Origin: Cupriavidus sp.
GTDB taxonomy: Bacteria; Pseudomonadota; Gammaproteobacteria; Burkholderiales; Burkholderiaceae
Length of the DNA stretch: 64,000 nucleotides
Reading direction: 5' to 3'
Assembly: GCA_031180665.1 (NCBI GenBank)
Contig: JAPSLP010000014.1
Span: 55,460 to 119,459 of the forward strand
A program made the translations under genes and the position numbers. The first letter of the stretch is position 1, and each line of letters begins with the position of its first letter. Below are positions 26,593-35,820 of the stretch, in pieces. The notes under the pieces were generated by a model, which was given only the letters and a program-made list of their open reading frames with translations, did no database searches and was not told the DNA's origin.

Positions 26593-27855
26593 TCAGCGTG
26601 AGCCGCCCTGCACAGACTGGCGATCGAATCCTGCCAGCTGCTTGTAGCGCAATGCGATCGCCTCGAGTTCGGCGCGCGCAATGACCTGTTCGATATCGGT
26701 GAAGCCCTGCGGCGCCCGCAGCTCGGCCAGTTGCATGACCTGCTCGGGACCGTTGAGCCGGTTGCGCAGCACGATGCCGGCCGTGCGTGGCAGCCGCTCG
26801 GCCTCGTATTCGCGCAGCGCGTAGCCGGTATCGGGCGTGCCGAGCAGGCAGTCGACCAGGTGGCGGGCATCGACGATCGCCTGTGCGCTGCCGTTCGAGC
26901 CGATCGGATACATCGGGTGCGCGGCGTCGCCGAGCAGCGTGACGCGATCGAAGGTCCAGCGCGGCAGCGGGTCCTTGTCGACCATCGGGAACTCGTAGAT
27001 CGCGGCCGCGCCGTCGATCAGCGCCGGGATGTCGATCCAGTCCCAGCGCCAGCCGGCAAAGGCCTCGCGGAACACCGACTTGTCGACCTGCCGGTTCCAG
27101 TCGCTGCGCGGCGGCGTGTCGGACGCGTCGTCCGGCACGCGCAGCTCGGCAATCCAGTTGATCAGCGAGCGGCCCTGCTGGCGCAGCGGCTCGGAAATCG
27201 GATAGGCGACGAACTTCTGGTCCTGATGGCCGGCCATGAACATCGAGCGGCCATCGAGATAGGGCGGCGCCTCGGTGACCGCGCGCCACAGCATCCGCCG
27301 CGAAAAACGCGGGGCGTCGCCGCTCGGATAGAACTGCCGCCGGACCGCCGAATGGATGCCGTCGGCGCCGACCAGCACATCGGCGCTCGCCTGCACCTCG
27401 GCACCGTCCGCACGCCGGCGCAGCGTGAATTGCACCGGCGAACCGGGCCGGGCGCCGGTGTCGTGCACCGTTTCGAACGCGTGGCCCGTATGTACGTGAT
27501 CGGCGCCCAGTCTTTCCACCGCGGTCCGATAGAGCAGCATCTGCAGCTCGCCGCGATGGACGGAGAATTGGGGATAGGGATAGCCGGCGGCGCGGCCGCG
27601 CGGCTCGTGCCAGATCCGTTGGCCGAACTTGTTGTAGTAGGACAGCGAGCTGGTCTCGATCGCGATCTGCGCGAGCGCCGGCTGCAAGCCGAGCTCGGCC
27701 AGTTCGCGGACCGCATGGGGCAGCAGGTTGATGCCGACGCCCAGCGGCTTCAAGGATTCGCTGGCTTCCCAGACTTCGGCGTCGATGCCGTGGCGATGGC
27801 AGAGCAGCGCGAGCGTCAGCCCGCCAATGCCGCCGCCTGCGATGGCGATTCGCAT
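26593..27855 (-). CDS. FAD-dependent aromatic monooxygenase (flavin-dependent oxidoreductase)
   Basis: A 420-residue group A flavoprotein hydroxylase. The FAD-binding GxGxxG is at the start (IAIAGGGIGGLTLALL), the second site is DVLVGADGIHSAVRR, and the third is RVTLLGDAAHPMYPIGSNG. It resembles salicylate- and PhzS-type hydroxylases. The substrate is unknown. Start ATG 27855 has AGGAGACACC before it. It is the first gene of the operon with a solute-binding protein, DUF3237 and MarR genes. The likely scheme is uptake of an aromatic acid followed by hydroxylation, controlled by the MarR protein. Confidence 0.92.
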   Translation of the reverse strand: MRIAIAGGGIGGLTLALLCHRHGIDAEVWEASESLKPLGVGINLLPHAVRELAELGLQPALAQIAIETSSLSYYNKFGQRIWHEPRGRAAGYPYPQFSVHRGELQMLLYRTAVERLGADHVHTGHAFETVHDTGARPGSPVQFTLRRRADGAEVQASADVLVGADGIHSAVRRQFYPSGDAPRFSRRMLWRAVTEAPPYLDGRSMFMAGHQDQKFVAYPISEPLRQQGRSLINWIAELRVPDDASDTPPRSDWNRQVDKSVFREAFAGWRWDWIDIPALIDGAAAIYEFPMVDKDPLPRWTFDRVTLLGDAAHPMYPIGSNGSAQAIVDARHLVDCLLGTPDTGYALREYEAERLPRTAGIVLRNRLNGPEQVMQLAELRAPQGFTDIEQVIARAELEAIALRYKQLAGFDRQSVQGGSR

Positions 27856-27910
27856 GGTGTCTCCTGTGGCGGACCTGCGCGCGACGGGCGGTCCGCTTTC
27901 TGGCTTTATG

Positions 27911-27948
27911 GTCGACGAATTGTTATGGAGTATAACTAAAACGTCGAC
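27911..27948. promoter_or_regulatory. Nested dyad upstream of the FAD monooxygenase operon, probable operator
   Basis: The outer arms are GTCGACG (27911-27917) and CGTCGAC (27942-27948), and the inner arms are GTTAT (27922-27926) and ATAAC (27932-27936) around GGAGT. Both share nearly the same centre. It is the only AT-rich island in the gap and lies 56-93 bases before the start. A MarR dimer or pair of dimers could bind here. Confidence 0.6.
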
Positions 27949-27980
27949 GTGCGCAAGGGCGGCCGGAACGCCGGCCGGGA

Positions 27981-28724
27981 TCAATTCCCCCAGCTCGGCG
28001 ACAGCAGGCGCAAGCCGACCGACACGAAGCGCGTCTCGCGCGGCTGGTTCAGCTGGGTGCCCCAGGTCATGTCGACCTGGACGCGCTGCGGCACGATCCA
28101 CACCCGTGCGCCCAGCTGGATCCATGGGCGATCGCCGCTCTCGCCGAAGCTCTCGGCGATCATGGCCCAGCGCTCGCTGACGGCCGCCTCGCCGGCCACG
28201 CCCCACGTCATGCGAGTCTGCCGTTCGGCGCGATCGTGGGTGGCGCCGAGGTTTGCATGCAGCAGCAGGCGGTCGTCGCGCATCGACACCGTCAGCGGCA
28301 CATTGAGATAGAAGCCGCCCGGCGTCCTGCGCGGCTCGGCCTTCGGATATTCCGTCATGCCGACCGTCAGCGCGACGCCGTAGCCGTTGGTCTCGACCGG
28401 CTTGAGCACCGTCTTGCCCTGCAGCTGCAGATCGGTGATGGCGTTGCCCGGTCCGTCTCCGTATCGCTGCACCGCGCCGCCGAACGTCCATTCGAAATTG
28501 CCGGTGAAATTGCAGCCCGGCAGCGCCCAGCGTTCGGTGCCGTCGCGATTGAAGCGCAACCACGATTCGAGCTGGCACGATTGCGGATCGACGATGCGCG
28601 CGTCGTCGGTGACCAGAGGCCGCGCCGCCCATGCGAGCGGGGTCAGGCAGAGCAGCAGCGTTGCGGCGAAGGGGCGGCGCAAGGCGCAGAGGCGAAGGGG
28701 GATCGGCAGGCGAATCGGCAGCAT
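27981..28724 (-). CDS. Exported protein of unknown function, likely outer-membrane beta-barrel
   Basis: 247 residues. A signal peptide ends near residue 33 (LAWA). The rest alternates short amphipathic strands, e.g. NFEWTFGGAVQRYG, YGVALTVGMTEYP, GGFYLNVPLTVSM and WIQLGARVWIVPQ, and finishes FVSVGLRLLSPSWGN, as expected of a small barrel. The region after the signal (RPLVTDDARIVDPQSCQLE) resembles a transporter-like beta-barrel group seen next to catabolic genes. It is on the same strand as the FAD monooxygenase operon but upstream of its operator, so it is probably a separate unit. Function is not assigned. Confidence 0.82.
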   Translation of the reverse strand: MLPIRLPIPLRLCALRRPFAATLLLCLTPLAWAARPLVTDDARIVDPQSCQLESWLRFNRDGTERWALPGCNFTGNFEWTFGGAVQRYGDGPGNAITDLQLQGKTVLKPVETNGYGVALTVGMTEYPKAEPRRTPGGFYLNVPLTVSMRDDRLLLHANLGATHDRAERQTRMTWGVAGEAAVSERWAMIAESFGESGDRPWIQLGARVWIVPQRVQVDMTWGTQLNQPRETRFVSVGLRLLSPSWGN

Positions 28725-28917
28725 GGTCAGGCTCGCAGTGGCGCGCCCGAAGTCTAACGTGCGCCGATGACAAGGTGTCGCGCAACGCCGGCGGGCACTC
28801 AAGGTGCGGCGACCCATGTGGGATTTATCTGACACCGGCATCGGTGGCCGTCGCCTGCCCGTGTTGCGCGGTGGCCCGCACAATCGAACTACCTCTCGCC
28901 CGTACAAGGAGCTTTCG

Positions 28918-29130
28918 ATGCGTACCCTTACTCTGTCGTTCGCGCTGGCCACGCTGCTCGCCACCGCGGGCTGCGCCGACATGACCGCCAAGCAGCGCAA
29001 CACCGCCATCGGCGCGGGTGTGGGCGGGGTCGCGGGCGCGACCCTGATCGGCGGACCGGGCGCCACGCTCGGTGGCGCCGCGCTGGGCGGCGTGGTCGGC
29101 AATGTGCTGACCGACGACAAGAAGAAGTAA
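28918..29130 (+). CDS. Small glycine-zipper lipoprotein
   Basis: A 70-residue protein with a lipoprotein signal peptide (lipid-modified Cys at about residue 19, LLATAGC). A glycine-zipper membrane segment follows (AIGAGVGGVAGATLIGGPGATLGG) and the C-terminus is charged (DDKKK). It resembles OsmB-like or SlyB-like envelope lipoproteins, which are often stress-induced. AAGGA lies before ATG 28918. A strong hairpin follows at 29191. Confidence 0.85.
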   Translation: MRTLTLSFALATLLATAGCADMTAKQRNTAIGAGVGGVAGATLIGGPGATLGGAALGGVVGNVLTDDKKK

Positions 29131-29190
29131 GGATCGCGGTAGCCGCCATCCTTGCGGCAACGGCCGCGCCGATTGGTGGCACCAAAGCGA

Positions 29191-29217
29191 GACGCCCCGG
29201 CCAATGGCCGGGGCGTC
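29191..29217. terminator. Strong inverted repeat between the lipoprotein and PACE genes
   Basis: Twelve-base perfect arms, GACGCCCCGGCC and GGCCGGGGCGTC, around an AAT loop. It lies between two convergent genes and probably ends transcription from both sides. No clean T-tract follows on either strand. Confidence 0.6.
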
Positions 29218-29259
29218 GTCGTTGATGCCGCCTGCCAGCCTGCTATGGCGTGGCGCCGA

Positions 29260-29712
29260 TCAGGCCGGCTCGCTTCCGGACGCTTCGCCGGCGACCGCGC
29301 GTCCGGGCACCGGAAACACGATGTCGTAGGCCCAGTTGTAGACGAAGGCGTAGACCACGTAGAAGCCGGCCACCGCCAGATCCATCAGCAGCGCATCGAG
29401 CAGGCTGATCTTCAGATACCACGCCACCGACGGCAGGAACACGATCAGCAGCCCGAGTTCGAACAGCAGCGCATGGCAGACGCGCACCGCCGGCGATTTG
29501 CGCACCGAGCCCGTCAGCCGGACCATGGTCTTGTCGAACATCAGGTTGTAGACGTAGTTCCAGATCGCGGCGATCAGCGAGGCCACCGCGGCGATCACGC
29601 CCATCTGGTGCAAGGCGTAGCCGAACACCCAGCTGCCCAGCGGCGCGAAGATCAGCAGGCCGATCAGTTCGAAGCCGACCGTGTGACGGATTCTGTCGAG
29701 CGTACCGCGCAT
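29260..29712 (-). CDS. PACE family efflux transporter
   Basis: 150 residues and four membrane helices in two tandem halves, each beginning with a charged segment: RIRHTVGFELIGLLIFAPLGSW and RVCHALLFELGLLIVFLPSVAW. This internal repeat is the mark of the proteobacterial antimicrobial compound efflux family (AceI type). AceI pumps out chlorhexidine and related cations, and natural substrates include short polyamines. It is divergent from a LysR-type gene, the usual arrangement for these pumps. Confidence 0.93.
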   Translation of the reverse strand: MRGTLDRIRHTVGFELIGLLIFAPLGSWVFGYALHQMGVIAAVASLIAAIWNYVYNLMFDKTMVRLTGSVRKSPAVRVCHALLFELGLLIVFLPSVAWYLKISLLDALLMDLAVAGFYVVYAFVYNWAYDIVFPVPGRAVAGEASGSEPA

Positions 29713-29860
29713 TGTGCTGCTCCATCAAAGACAATGGCGCCAGTCTATCTGGCAGGGCAGCAGATACAAGTTGGGAAGTATCGTTTATGCAGATGGATGG
29801 GGCGGAACTGTGGCACCATGGTCATTCCTTCCGTCCCTCATTCAAGCCCCAGCATCCCCG

Positions 29861-30775
29861 ATGAGCCTGTCCCTGGAACAACTGCAAGCCTTCGTCGCCG
29901 CCGCCGAGACCGGCTCTTTTTCGGCGGCGGCGCGCCGCCTCGGCAAGGCGCAGTCGGTGGTCAGCACCGCCGTGTCCAATCTCGAGATCGATCTCGACAA
30001 TGCACTGTTCGACCGCAGCGGACGCTATCCCGCGCTGACGCCGGCGGGCGAGCGCCTGCTGGTCGAGGCCCGCGTGATCCTGGAGCGCTGCGAGCATTTT
30101 CGTGGCGTGGCCAAGAGCCTGGGCGAGGGCGTCGAGAGCCGGCTGGTGCTGGCGGTCGACGAGCTGTATCCGGAAGAAACGCTGGGCGTGCTGCTGGAGG
30201 AGTTCTCGCACCGGTTTCCTGCCGTCGAGCTGGAGCTGCTGTTCCCGGTGATGGAGGACGTCAGCCGGCTGGTGCTGGAAGGCGGCGCCGATCTGGGCCT
30301 GATGTGGCGGCAGGAGGTGCTGCCGCCCGCGTTGGCGTTCCGCGGGCTGGGCTGGGTACCGATGCAGATCATCTGCGCGCCCGACCATCCGCTGGCGGCG
30401 CAGCAGCGGGTCGGCTGGGAAGAGCTCAAGCGCCATCGGCAGCTGATGGTGGCGGTGCGCAGCGACAGCGAAGAGAAGATGCGCCTGCGCGTGGCCGCCG
30501 AGGTCTGGTGGGTCGAGAGCCACTGGGTCATCGTCGAGCTGGTCAAGCGCGAACTGGGCTGGGCCTTCGTGCCGTGGCACGTCGCCGCCAACTCGCCGGC
30601 CGCCGCGCAGCTGGTTTCGCCCGAACTGGACTTCGACGACCAGGACTGGCCGGTGGCGATGGAGCTGGTCTGGCACAAGCAGCGCCCGCTCGGCAAGGCG
30701 GGTGCGTGGCTGCAGGAGCGGGTCAGCCACCAGCCGCTGCCGCAGCCGGCGCCGCGGCGGCGTGGGGGTGGATGA
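29861..30775 (+). CDS. LysR-family regulator divergent from the PACE pump
   Basis: 304 residues. The N-terminal helix-turn-helix is LEQLQAFVAAAETGSFSAAAR and continues SVVSTAVSNLE, followed by the effector-binding domain (LVLAVDELYPEETLG). A Pro/Arg-rich tail ends the protein. Start ATG 29861 gives the standard MSLSLEQLQAF. It is 148 bases from the PACE start, and an AT-rich stretch at about 29745-29795 is the likely shared operator. It probably activates the pump gene in response to a substrate, by analogy with AceR. Confidence 0.93.
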   Translation: MSLSLEQLQAFVAAAETGSFSAAARRLGKAQSVVSTAVSNLEIDLDNALFDRSGRYPALTPAGERLLVEARVILERCEHFRGVAKSLGEGVESRLVLAVDELYPEETLGVLLEEFSHRFPAVELELLFPVMEDVSRLVLEGGADLGLMWRQEVLPPALAFRGLGWVPMQIICAPDHPLAAQQRVGWEELKRHRQLMVAVRSDSEEKMRLRVAAEVWWVESHWVIVELVKRELGWAFVPWHVAANSPAAAQLVSPELDFDDQDWPVAMELVWHKQRPLGKAGAWLQERVSHQPLPQPAPRRRGGG

Positions 30776-30818
30776 ATCAAGGGTATCTGCGAGCGCCGCT
30801 TGCCCTCTCCCCCCAACC

Positions 30819-30985
30819 CCTCTCCCGCAAGCGGGAGAGGGGAGCGGGATATCGCTGCAATCGGCGATCACGCCCGTAGATGCGGCGTTTTTCTCGCCTC
30901 TCCCGCTTGCGGGAGACAGCGGTGGAGAGGGCATCGCGCACCCCTGTGTTTCTCTCCACTCCCGCTCGCGGGAGAGGGGCGGTGG
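30819..30985. repeat. Cluster of three REP-like palindromes, family B
   Basis: Three hairpins of the form CTCTCCCGC..GCGGGAGAG lie near 30819-30840, 30898-30917 and 30955-30980 in a gap of 255 bases that holds no gene. Single copies of the same family are at 45989-46010 and, degenerate, at 54512-54540. Between convergent genes such clusters may act as transcription or mRNA-end barriers. Confidence 0.8.
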
Positions 30986-31030
30986 AGCGGGCATCGGGCG
31001 CCCCTGATGCCGGCGACGCCCGCACTGGCC

Positions 31031-32497
31031 TCAACGCGACACCGCCGCCCCGTCCCCCGCTTCCTTCGCCACCGCCGTCCCCGGCCCCTGCCAACCTCCG
31101 CCCAGCGCCTTGATCAACACCACGCTGGCGCTCAGCTGCCGGCTGGCGATCGACAACGCGGTGCGCTCCGCGGTATAGGCCGCGGTTTGCGCCGTCAGCA
31201 CATCGAGCAGGCCCGCGGTACCGGCGCGATAGCGGTTGTTGACCAGCGACAGCGCCTCGCGCGCCGAGCGCAGCGCCTCATTCTGTACCACCGCTTCCTG
31301 CTCGAGCAGGCGCGCCGCGGCGAGGTTGTCCTCGACCTCCTGGAAGGCCGTCAGCACCGTCTGCCGATAGTTGGCCACGGTCTGGTCGTAGACCGCGATG
31401 GCCTGTTCCTTGGCCGCGCTGCGCGCGCCGAAGTCGAGCAGCGTCATGGCCAGTTCGGGGCCGAACGACCAGATGCGGTTCGGCAGCGACAGCCAGCGCT
31501 CGAGCGAGCTCGAGGTGAAGCCGCCCGCGGCCGACAGGCTCAGCGTGGGGTAGTACGCGGCCTGCGCGACGCCGATCTGCGCATTGGCCGCGGCGACGCG
31601 ACGCTCGGCCGCGCTGATGTCGGGCCGGCGCTCGAGCAGCTGCGACGGCACCGCGACCGGCACGCGCGGCACCGTCTCGGTGAAGTCGATCGGCGCCAGC
31701 GAGAATGCAGCCGGCGGCTGCCCCGTCAGCACCGCGATCGCATGCTCGTACTGCGCGCGCTCGATCTGGATGTCGATCAGCTGGGCCTGCGCGCTCTTGA
31801 GCTGGGTCTCGGACTGCAGCACGTCCGAGCGTTGCGCGATGCCGGCCTGGTACTGGTTGCGCACCAGTTGCAACGACTTCTCGTAATCGGTCACGGTTCG
31901 CTGCAGCAGCGCCTGCTGCGCATCGGCGACGCGCAGCAGGAAATAGGTCTGCGCCAGCGTGGCCTGCGTCGACAGCAGCGTCGAGGCGAGGTCGGCCTCG
32001 CTGGCCTGCGCGCTGGCTTGGCTGCTCTCGACCTGGCGTCGCACGCGGCCCCACAGGTCCACCTCCCAGCTGGCCGAGAGCGTCGCCGTCTGTCCGCTGC
32101 TGATATTGCCGTTGCCGCTGCGCGAGCGATCCACGCTGGCCTGGGCGCCGACCACCGGGAAGTACCCCGCGCGCGCCGCGCGCAGGATCGCGGCGGCCTG
32201 CCGGTACTGGGCCTCGGCGGCGGCAATGGTCTGGTTGGAGATCTTCACCCGCGCCATCAGCGCGTCGAGCTGCGGATCGCCGAACACGGTCCACCAGTCG
32301 CCGCGCTCTCTGCCGTCGCCGGGCTCGGCGGGCTTCCATTGGCCCCATTCGGCCGGCGCCTCCTTGAAGGCGGGCGTTACCGGCGCATCGGGCCGCTGGT
32401 AGTCGGGGCCGACCGCGCAGGCGCCGAGCAGCAGCGCGCAGGCCATCACGACGCAGCGGGGCAGGGAGGAGGGGCGGGTCATCGCTTTCTCGGTCAT
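31031..32497 (-). CDS. Outer-membrane factor lipoprotein of the RND pump (NodT/OprM family)
   Basis: 488 residues. A lipoprotein signal with LLGAC (Cys about residue 27) is followed by AVGPDYQRPDAP, the usual beginning of OprM-type factors. Two outer-membrane efflux domains follow: one near WWTVFGDPQLDALMARV and the other around ERRPDISAAERRVAAANAQIGVA. The trimer forms the TolC-like exit duct. ATG 32497 begins two bases after the stop of the upstream RND gene, so all four pump genes make one operon. ATG 32482 is a possible alternative start. Confidence 0.94.
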   Translation of the reverse strand: MTEKAMTRPSSLPRCVVMACALLLGACAVGPDYQRPDAPVTPAFKEAPAEWGQWKPAEPGDGRERGDWWTVFGDPQLDALMARVKISNQTIAAAEAQYRQAAAILRAARAGYFPVVGAQASVDRSRSGNGNISSGQTATLSASWEVDLWGRVRRQVESSQASAQASEADLASTLLSTQATLAQTYFLLRVADAQQALLQRTVTDYEKSLQLVRNQYQAGIAQRSDVLQSETQLKSAQAQLIDIQIERAQYEHAIAVLTGQPPAAFSLAPIDFTETVPRVPVAVPSQLLERRPDISAAERRVAAANAQIGVAQAAYYPTLSLSAAGGFTSSSLERWLSLPNRIWSFGPELAMTLLDFGARSAAKEQAIAVYDQTVANYRQTVLTAFQEVEDNLAAARLLEQEAVVQNEALRSAREALSLVNNRYRAGTAGLLDVLTAQTAAYTAERTALSIASRQLSASVVLIKALGGGWQGPGTAVAKEAGDGAAVSR

Positions 32498-32499
32498 CG

Positions 32500-35400
32500 T
32501 CACGAATCGAATCCGGCAGGCGTGGGCGCGGACGGCGTGCCGCCACGGCGTGCCTGGCGGCGGTTGCGCCAGGCCTGCCACTTCAGGCGCCAGCGGTCCA
32601 GCGTCAGGTAGACCACCGGCGTGGTGTAGAGGGTCAGCAATTGGCTGACCAACAGGCCGCCGACGATCGAGATGCCGAGCGGCGCGCGCAGCTCGGCGCC
32701 GTCGCCGCGGCCGATCGCCAGCGGCACCGCGCCCAGCAGCGCCGCCATCGTCGTCATCATGATCGGGCGGAAGCGCAGCAGGCAGGCGCGATAGATCGCT
32801 TCGCGCGGCGTCAGCCCCTCGCGCCGTTCGGCATCGATGGCGAAGTCGATCATCATGATCGCGTTCTTCTTGACGATGCCGATCAGCAGGATCACGCCGA
32901 TCAGCGCGATCACGCTGAACTCGGTGCCCGAGGCCAGCAGCGCCAGCAGCGCGCCGACGCCCGCGGACGGCAGCGTCGACAGGATCGTCAGCGGGTGCAC
33001 ATAGCTTTCGTACAGCACGCCCAGCACGATGTAGATCGTGATCAGCGCCGCCAGGATCAGCAGCGGCTGGCTGCGCAGCGACTCCTGGAAGGCGCTGGCG
33101 GTGCCGGCGAAATTGGCCTGCAGCGATTCGGGCGCGCCGATGCGGGCCATTTCGTGCTGGATGCGCTCGGTGGCCTGCGACAGCGACACGCCCTCGGCGA
33201 GGTTGAACGAGATCGTCGAGGCGGCGAACTGGCCCTGGTGGTTGACCCCCAGCGGCGTACTGGTCGGCACCACGCGCGCGAACGCCGACAGCGGCACCCG
33301 ATTGCCCGCGCCGGTCACCACATAGATGTCCTTGAGCGCGTTCGGCCCCTGCAGATATTCCTGGCTGAGCTCCATCACCACGCGATACTGGTTCAGCGGA
33401 TGGTAGATGGTCGACACCAGCCGCTGGCCGAAGGCATCGTTGAGCAGCGAATCGAGCTGCTGCATCGTGACGCCGAGCCGGGACGCCGTGTCGCGGTCGA
33501 CGATCACCGAGGTCTGCAGGCCCTTGTCGTTGGTGTCGGTGTCGATGTCCTCCAGCTCCTTCAGGTTCGACAGCGCATTGCGCACCTTCGGCTCCCAGGC
33601 GCGCAGCACCTCGAGGTCGTCCGAGCGCAGCGTGAACTGGTACTGCGAACTGCTTTGCCGGCCGCCGATGCGGATGTCCTGCACCGGCACCAGGAACAGG
33701 CTGGCGCCGGGCTCCCTGGCCAGCTTGCCCCGCAGCCGCGCGATCACCTCGTTGGCCGTCTCGGTCCGCTCCGACAGCGGCTTGAGCGTGACGAACATCT
33801 GCCCGGTATTGCGCTGCGAGCCGCCGGTGAAGCCGGTCACGTTGACCACCGCGGGGTCCGACTGCACGATGCGGATGAAGCTGTCGAGCTTCTGGCGCAT
33901 CGCCTGGAACGAGGTGGCCTGGTCGGCGCGAATGAAGCCGATCAACCGGCCGGTGTCCTGCTGCGGGAAGAAGCCCTTCGGCACGATCACATAGAGCCAG
34001 ACGTTCAGGCCGATGGTCACCAGCAGGATCAGCCAGACCACGCGGCTGTGCCGCAGCGCCACCGACAGCGAGCGCGCATAGCGCTCGTTGATCCAGCCGA
34101 ACACGCGCTCGCTGGCGCGATACCAGCGGCCGGGCGGGCGCTGCCGCTGCGGCTCGCGCAGCAGCCGCGCGCACATCATCGGCGTGGTGGTCAGCGAGAC
34201 CACCAGCGACACCAGGATCGCCACCGACAGCGTGATCGCGAACTCCTGGAACAGCCGGCCGATGATGCCGCCCATCAGCAGCAGCGGGATGAATACCGCG
34301 ATCAGCGACAGGCTCATCGAGATCACGGTGAAGCCCACCTCGCGCGCGCCGCGCAGCGCCGCCTGCACCGGCCGCATGCCGGCCTCCAGATGGCGCGAGA
34401 TGTTCTCCAGCACGACGATCGCGTCGTCGACGACGAAGCCGGTGGCGATCGTCAGCGCCATCAGCGACAGGTTGTTCAGCGAGAAGCCGGCCAGATACAT
34501 CACGGTGAAGGTGCCGATCAGCGACACCGGCACCGCGACGCTGGGGATCAGCGTGGCGCGCACGTTGCGCAGGAACAGGAACACCACCATGATCACCAGC
34601 GCGACGGAGATGATCAGCGTGTGCTCGACCTCGCGCAGCGACGCGCGGATGGTCGGCGTACGGTCCATCATCACGTCCATCGAGATCGCGGCCGGGATCA
34701 TCTGGCGCAGCGTCGGCAGCATCTCGTTGACCCGATCGACGGTCTCGATGATGTTGGCGCCGGGGGAGCGGTTCAGCACCAGCAGCACGGAGGGCTCGCC
34801 GTTGGCCGAGCCGGCGTTGCGCACGTCCTGCACCGAGTCGGTCACCGTGGCGACGTCGGACAGCCGCACCGGCACCGCGAAGGCATTGGGCCCGCTGGTG
34901 GCGCCATTGCTGCCGCTGGCATTGTTGACCGTGGTGGTGGTCGTGCCGCCCGCGGTCACCGTGGTGGTCGTCACGCCGTTGACGGTGGTGGTGCGCACCG
35001 TGCCGCCCGAGGTCGCGCTCGAGGTGCTGGCGATCAGCGCGCCGGCGGTGGTGGTCGAATAGCTGCCCGGCGTCGCGTAGCGGATGATCAGCGGCATATA
35101 GTCTTCCGCCTTCATCGCCTGGTCATTGGCATAGATCTGCCACGCCTTGCTGTCGTTCTCGACCACGCCGAGCGGCCGGTTGGCATTGGTCGCGCTGATC
35201 GCGTTGCGCACGTCGGACAGCGCGATGCCGTACTTGTTCAGCGCGGTGGGATTGAGCGAGACCCGCACCGCGGGCAGCGAGGCGCCGCCGATCGTGACCT
35301 GGCCGACGCCCTCGATCTGCGACAGCTTCTGCGCGAGGATGGTCGAGGCGGCGTCGTACAGCTGGCCCCGCGTCATGGTCGGCGAGGTCAGCGCGATGAT

Positions 35401-35820
35401 CATGATCGGCGCGTCCGACGGGTTGACCTTGCGATAGGTCGGGTTGCCCGGCAGGCTGCTGGGCAGCGTCGCGCGCGAGGCGTTGATGGCCGCCTGCACG
35501 TCGCGCGCGGCGCCGTCGATGTCGCGCGACAGGTCGAACTGCAGCACGATCCGCGTCGAACCGAGCGAGCTGCTCGAGGTGATTTCGTTGACGCCGGCGA
35601 TCGAGCCGAGCGCGCGCTCCAGCGGCGTCGCCACGGTGGCGGCCATCGTTTCCGGGCTCGCGCCCGGCAGCGAGGCGGACACCGAGATGGTCGGATAGTC
35701 GACCTGCGGCAGCGGCGACACCGGCAGCATCCGCAGCGCGGCCAGCCCCGCCAGCAGGATGCCCAGCGTCAGCAGCGCGGTCGCGACCGGCCGGTGGATG
35801 AAGATGGCCGACAGGTTCAT
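32500..35820 (-). CDS. mdtC: RND multidrug efflux permease, MdtC-like, with a Thr-rich insertion
   Basis: 1106 residues, longer than the usual 1020-1040. A trimeric inner-membrane proton/drug antiporter of the HAE1 family. It starts [20 protein letters not shown] and carries the usual RND helices, including the TM4 region [20 protein letters not shown] with its paired Asp residues. Residues about 251-316 are an insertion of Thr, Ser and Gly ([14 protein letters not shown] and similar) between ..PLIIRYAT and [16 protein letters not shown], a place where E. coli MdtC has a short turn. The start overlaps the mdtB stop (ATGA). It is expected to form a heterotrimer with the MdtB-like protein. Confidence 0.94.
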   Translation of the reverse strand: MNLSAIFIHRPVATALLTLGILLAGLAALRMLPVSPLPQVDYPTISVSASLPGASPETMAATVATPLERALGSIAGVNEITSSSSLGSTRIVLQFDLSRDIDGAARDVQAAINASRATLPSSLPGNPTYRKVNPSDAPIMIIALTSPTMTRGQLYDAASTILAQKLSQIEGVGQVTIGGASLPAVRVSLNPTALNKYGIALSDVRNAISATNANRPLGVVENDSKAWQIYANDQAMKAEDYMPLIIRYATPGSYSTTTAGALIASTSSATSGGTVRTTTVNGVTTTTVTAGGTTTTTVNNASGSNGATSGPNAFAVPVRLSDVATVTDSVQDVRNAGSANGEPSVLLVLNRSPGANIIETVDRVNEMLPTLRQMIPAAISMDVMMDRTPTIRASLREVEHTLIISVALVIMVVFLFLRNVRATLIPSVAVPVSLIGTFTVMYLAGFSLNNLSLMALTIATGFVVDDAIVVLENISRHLEAGMRPVQAALRGAREVGFTVISMSLSLIAVFIPLLLMGGIIGRLFQEFAITLSVAILVSLVVSLTTTPMMCARLLREPQRQRPPGRWYRASERVFGWINERYARSLSVALRHSRVVWLILLVTIGLNVWLYVIVPKGFFPQQDTGRLIGFIRADQATSFQAMRQKLDSFIRIVQSDPAVVNVTGFTGGSQRNTGQMFVTLKPLSERTETANEVIARLRGKLAREPGASLFLVPVQDIRIGGRQSSSQYQFTLRSDDLEVLRAWEPKVRNALSNLKELEDIDTDTNDKGLQTSVIVDRDTASRLGVTMQQLDSLLNDAFGQRLVSTIYHPLNQYRVVMELSQEYLQGPNALKDIYVVTGAGNRVPLSAFARVVPTSTPLGVNHQGQFAASTISFNLAEGVSLSQATERIQHEMARIGAPESLQANFAGTASAFQESLRSQPLLILAALITIYIVLGVLYESYVHPLTILSTLPSAGVGALLALLASGTEFSVIALIGVILLIGIVKKNAIMMIDFAIDAERREGLTPREAIYRACLLRFRPIMMTTMAALLGAVPLAIGRGDGAELRAPLGISIVGGLLVSQLLTLYTTPVVYLTLDRWRLKWQAWRNRRQARRGGTPSAPTPAGFDS

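Noticed and set aside
30776..31030. CRISPR-like repeats between the LysR and outer-membrane-factor genes
   Set aside because: The repeats are palindromic, irregularly spaced and also occur singly elsewhere, which fits REP elements. No cas genes are present.
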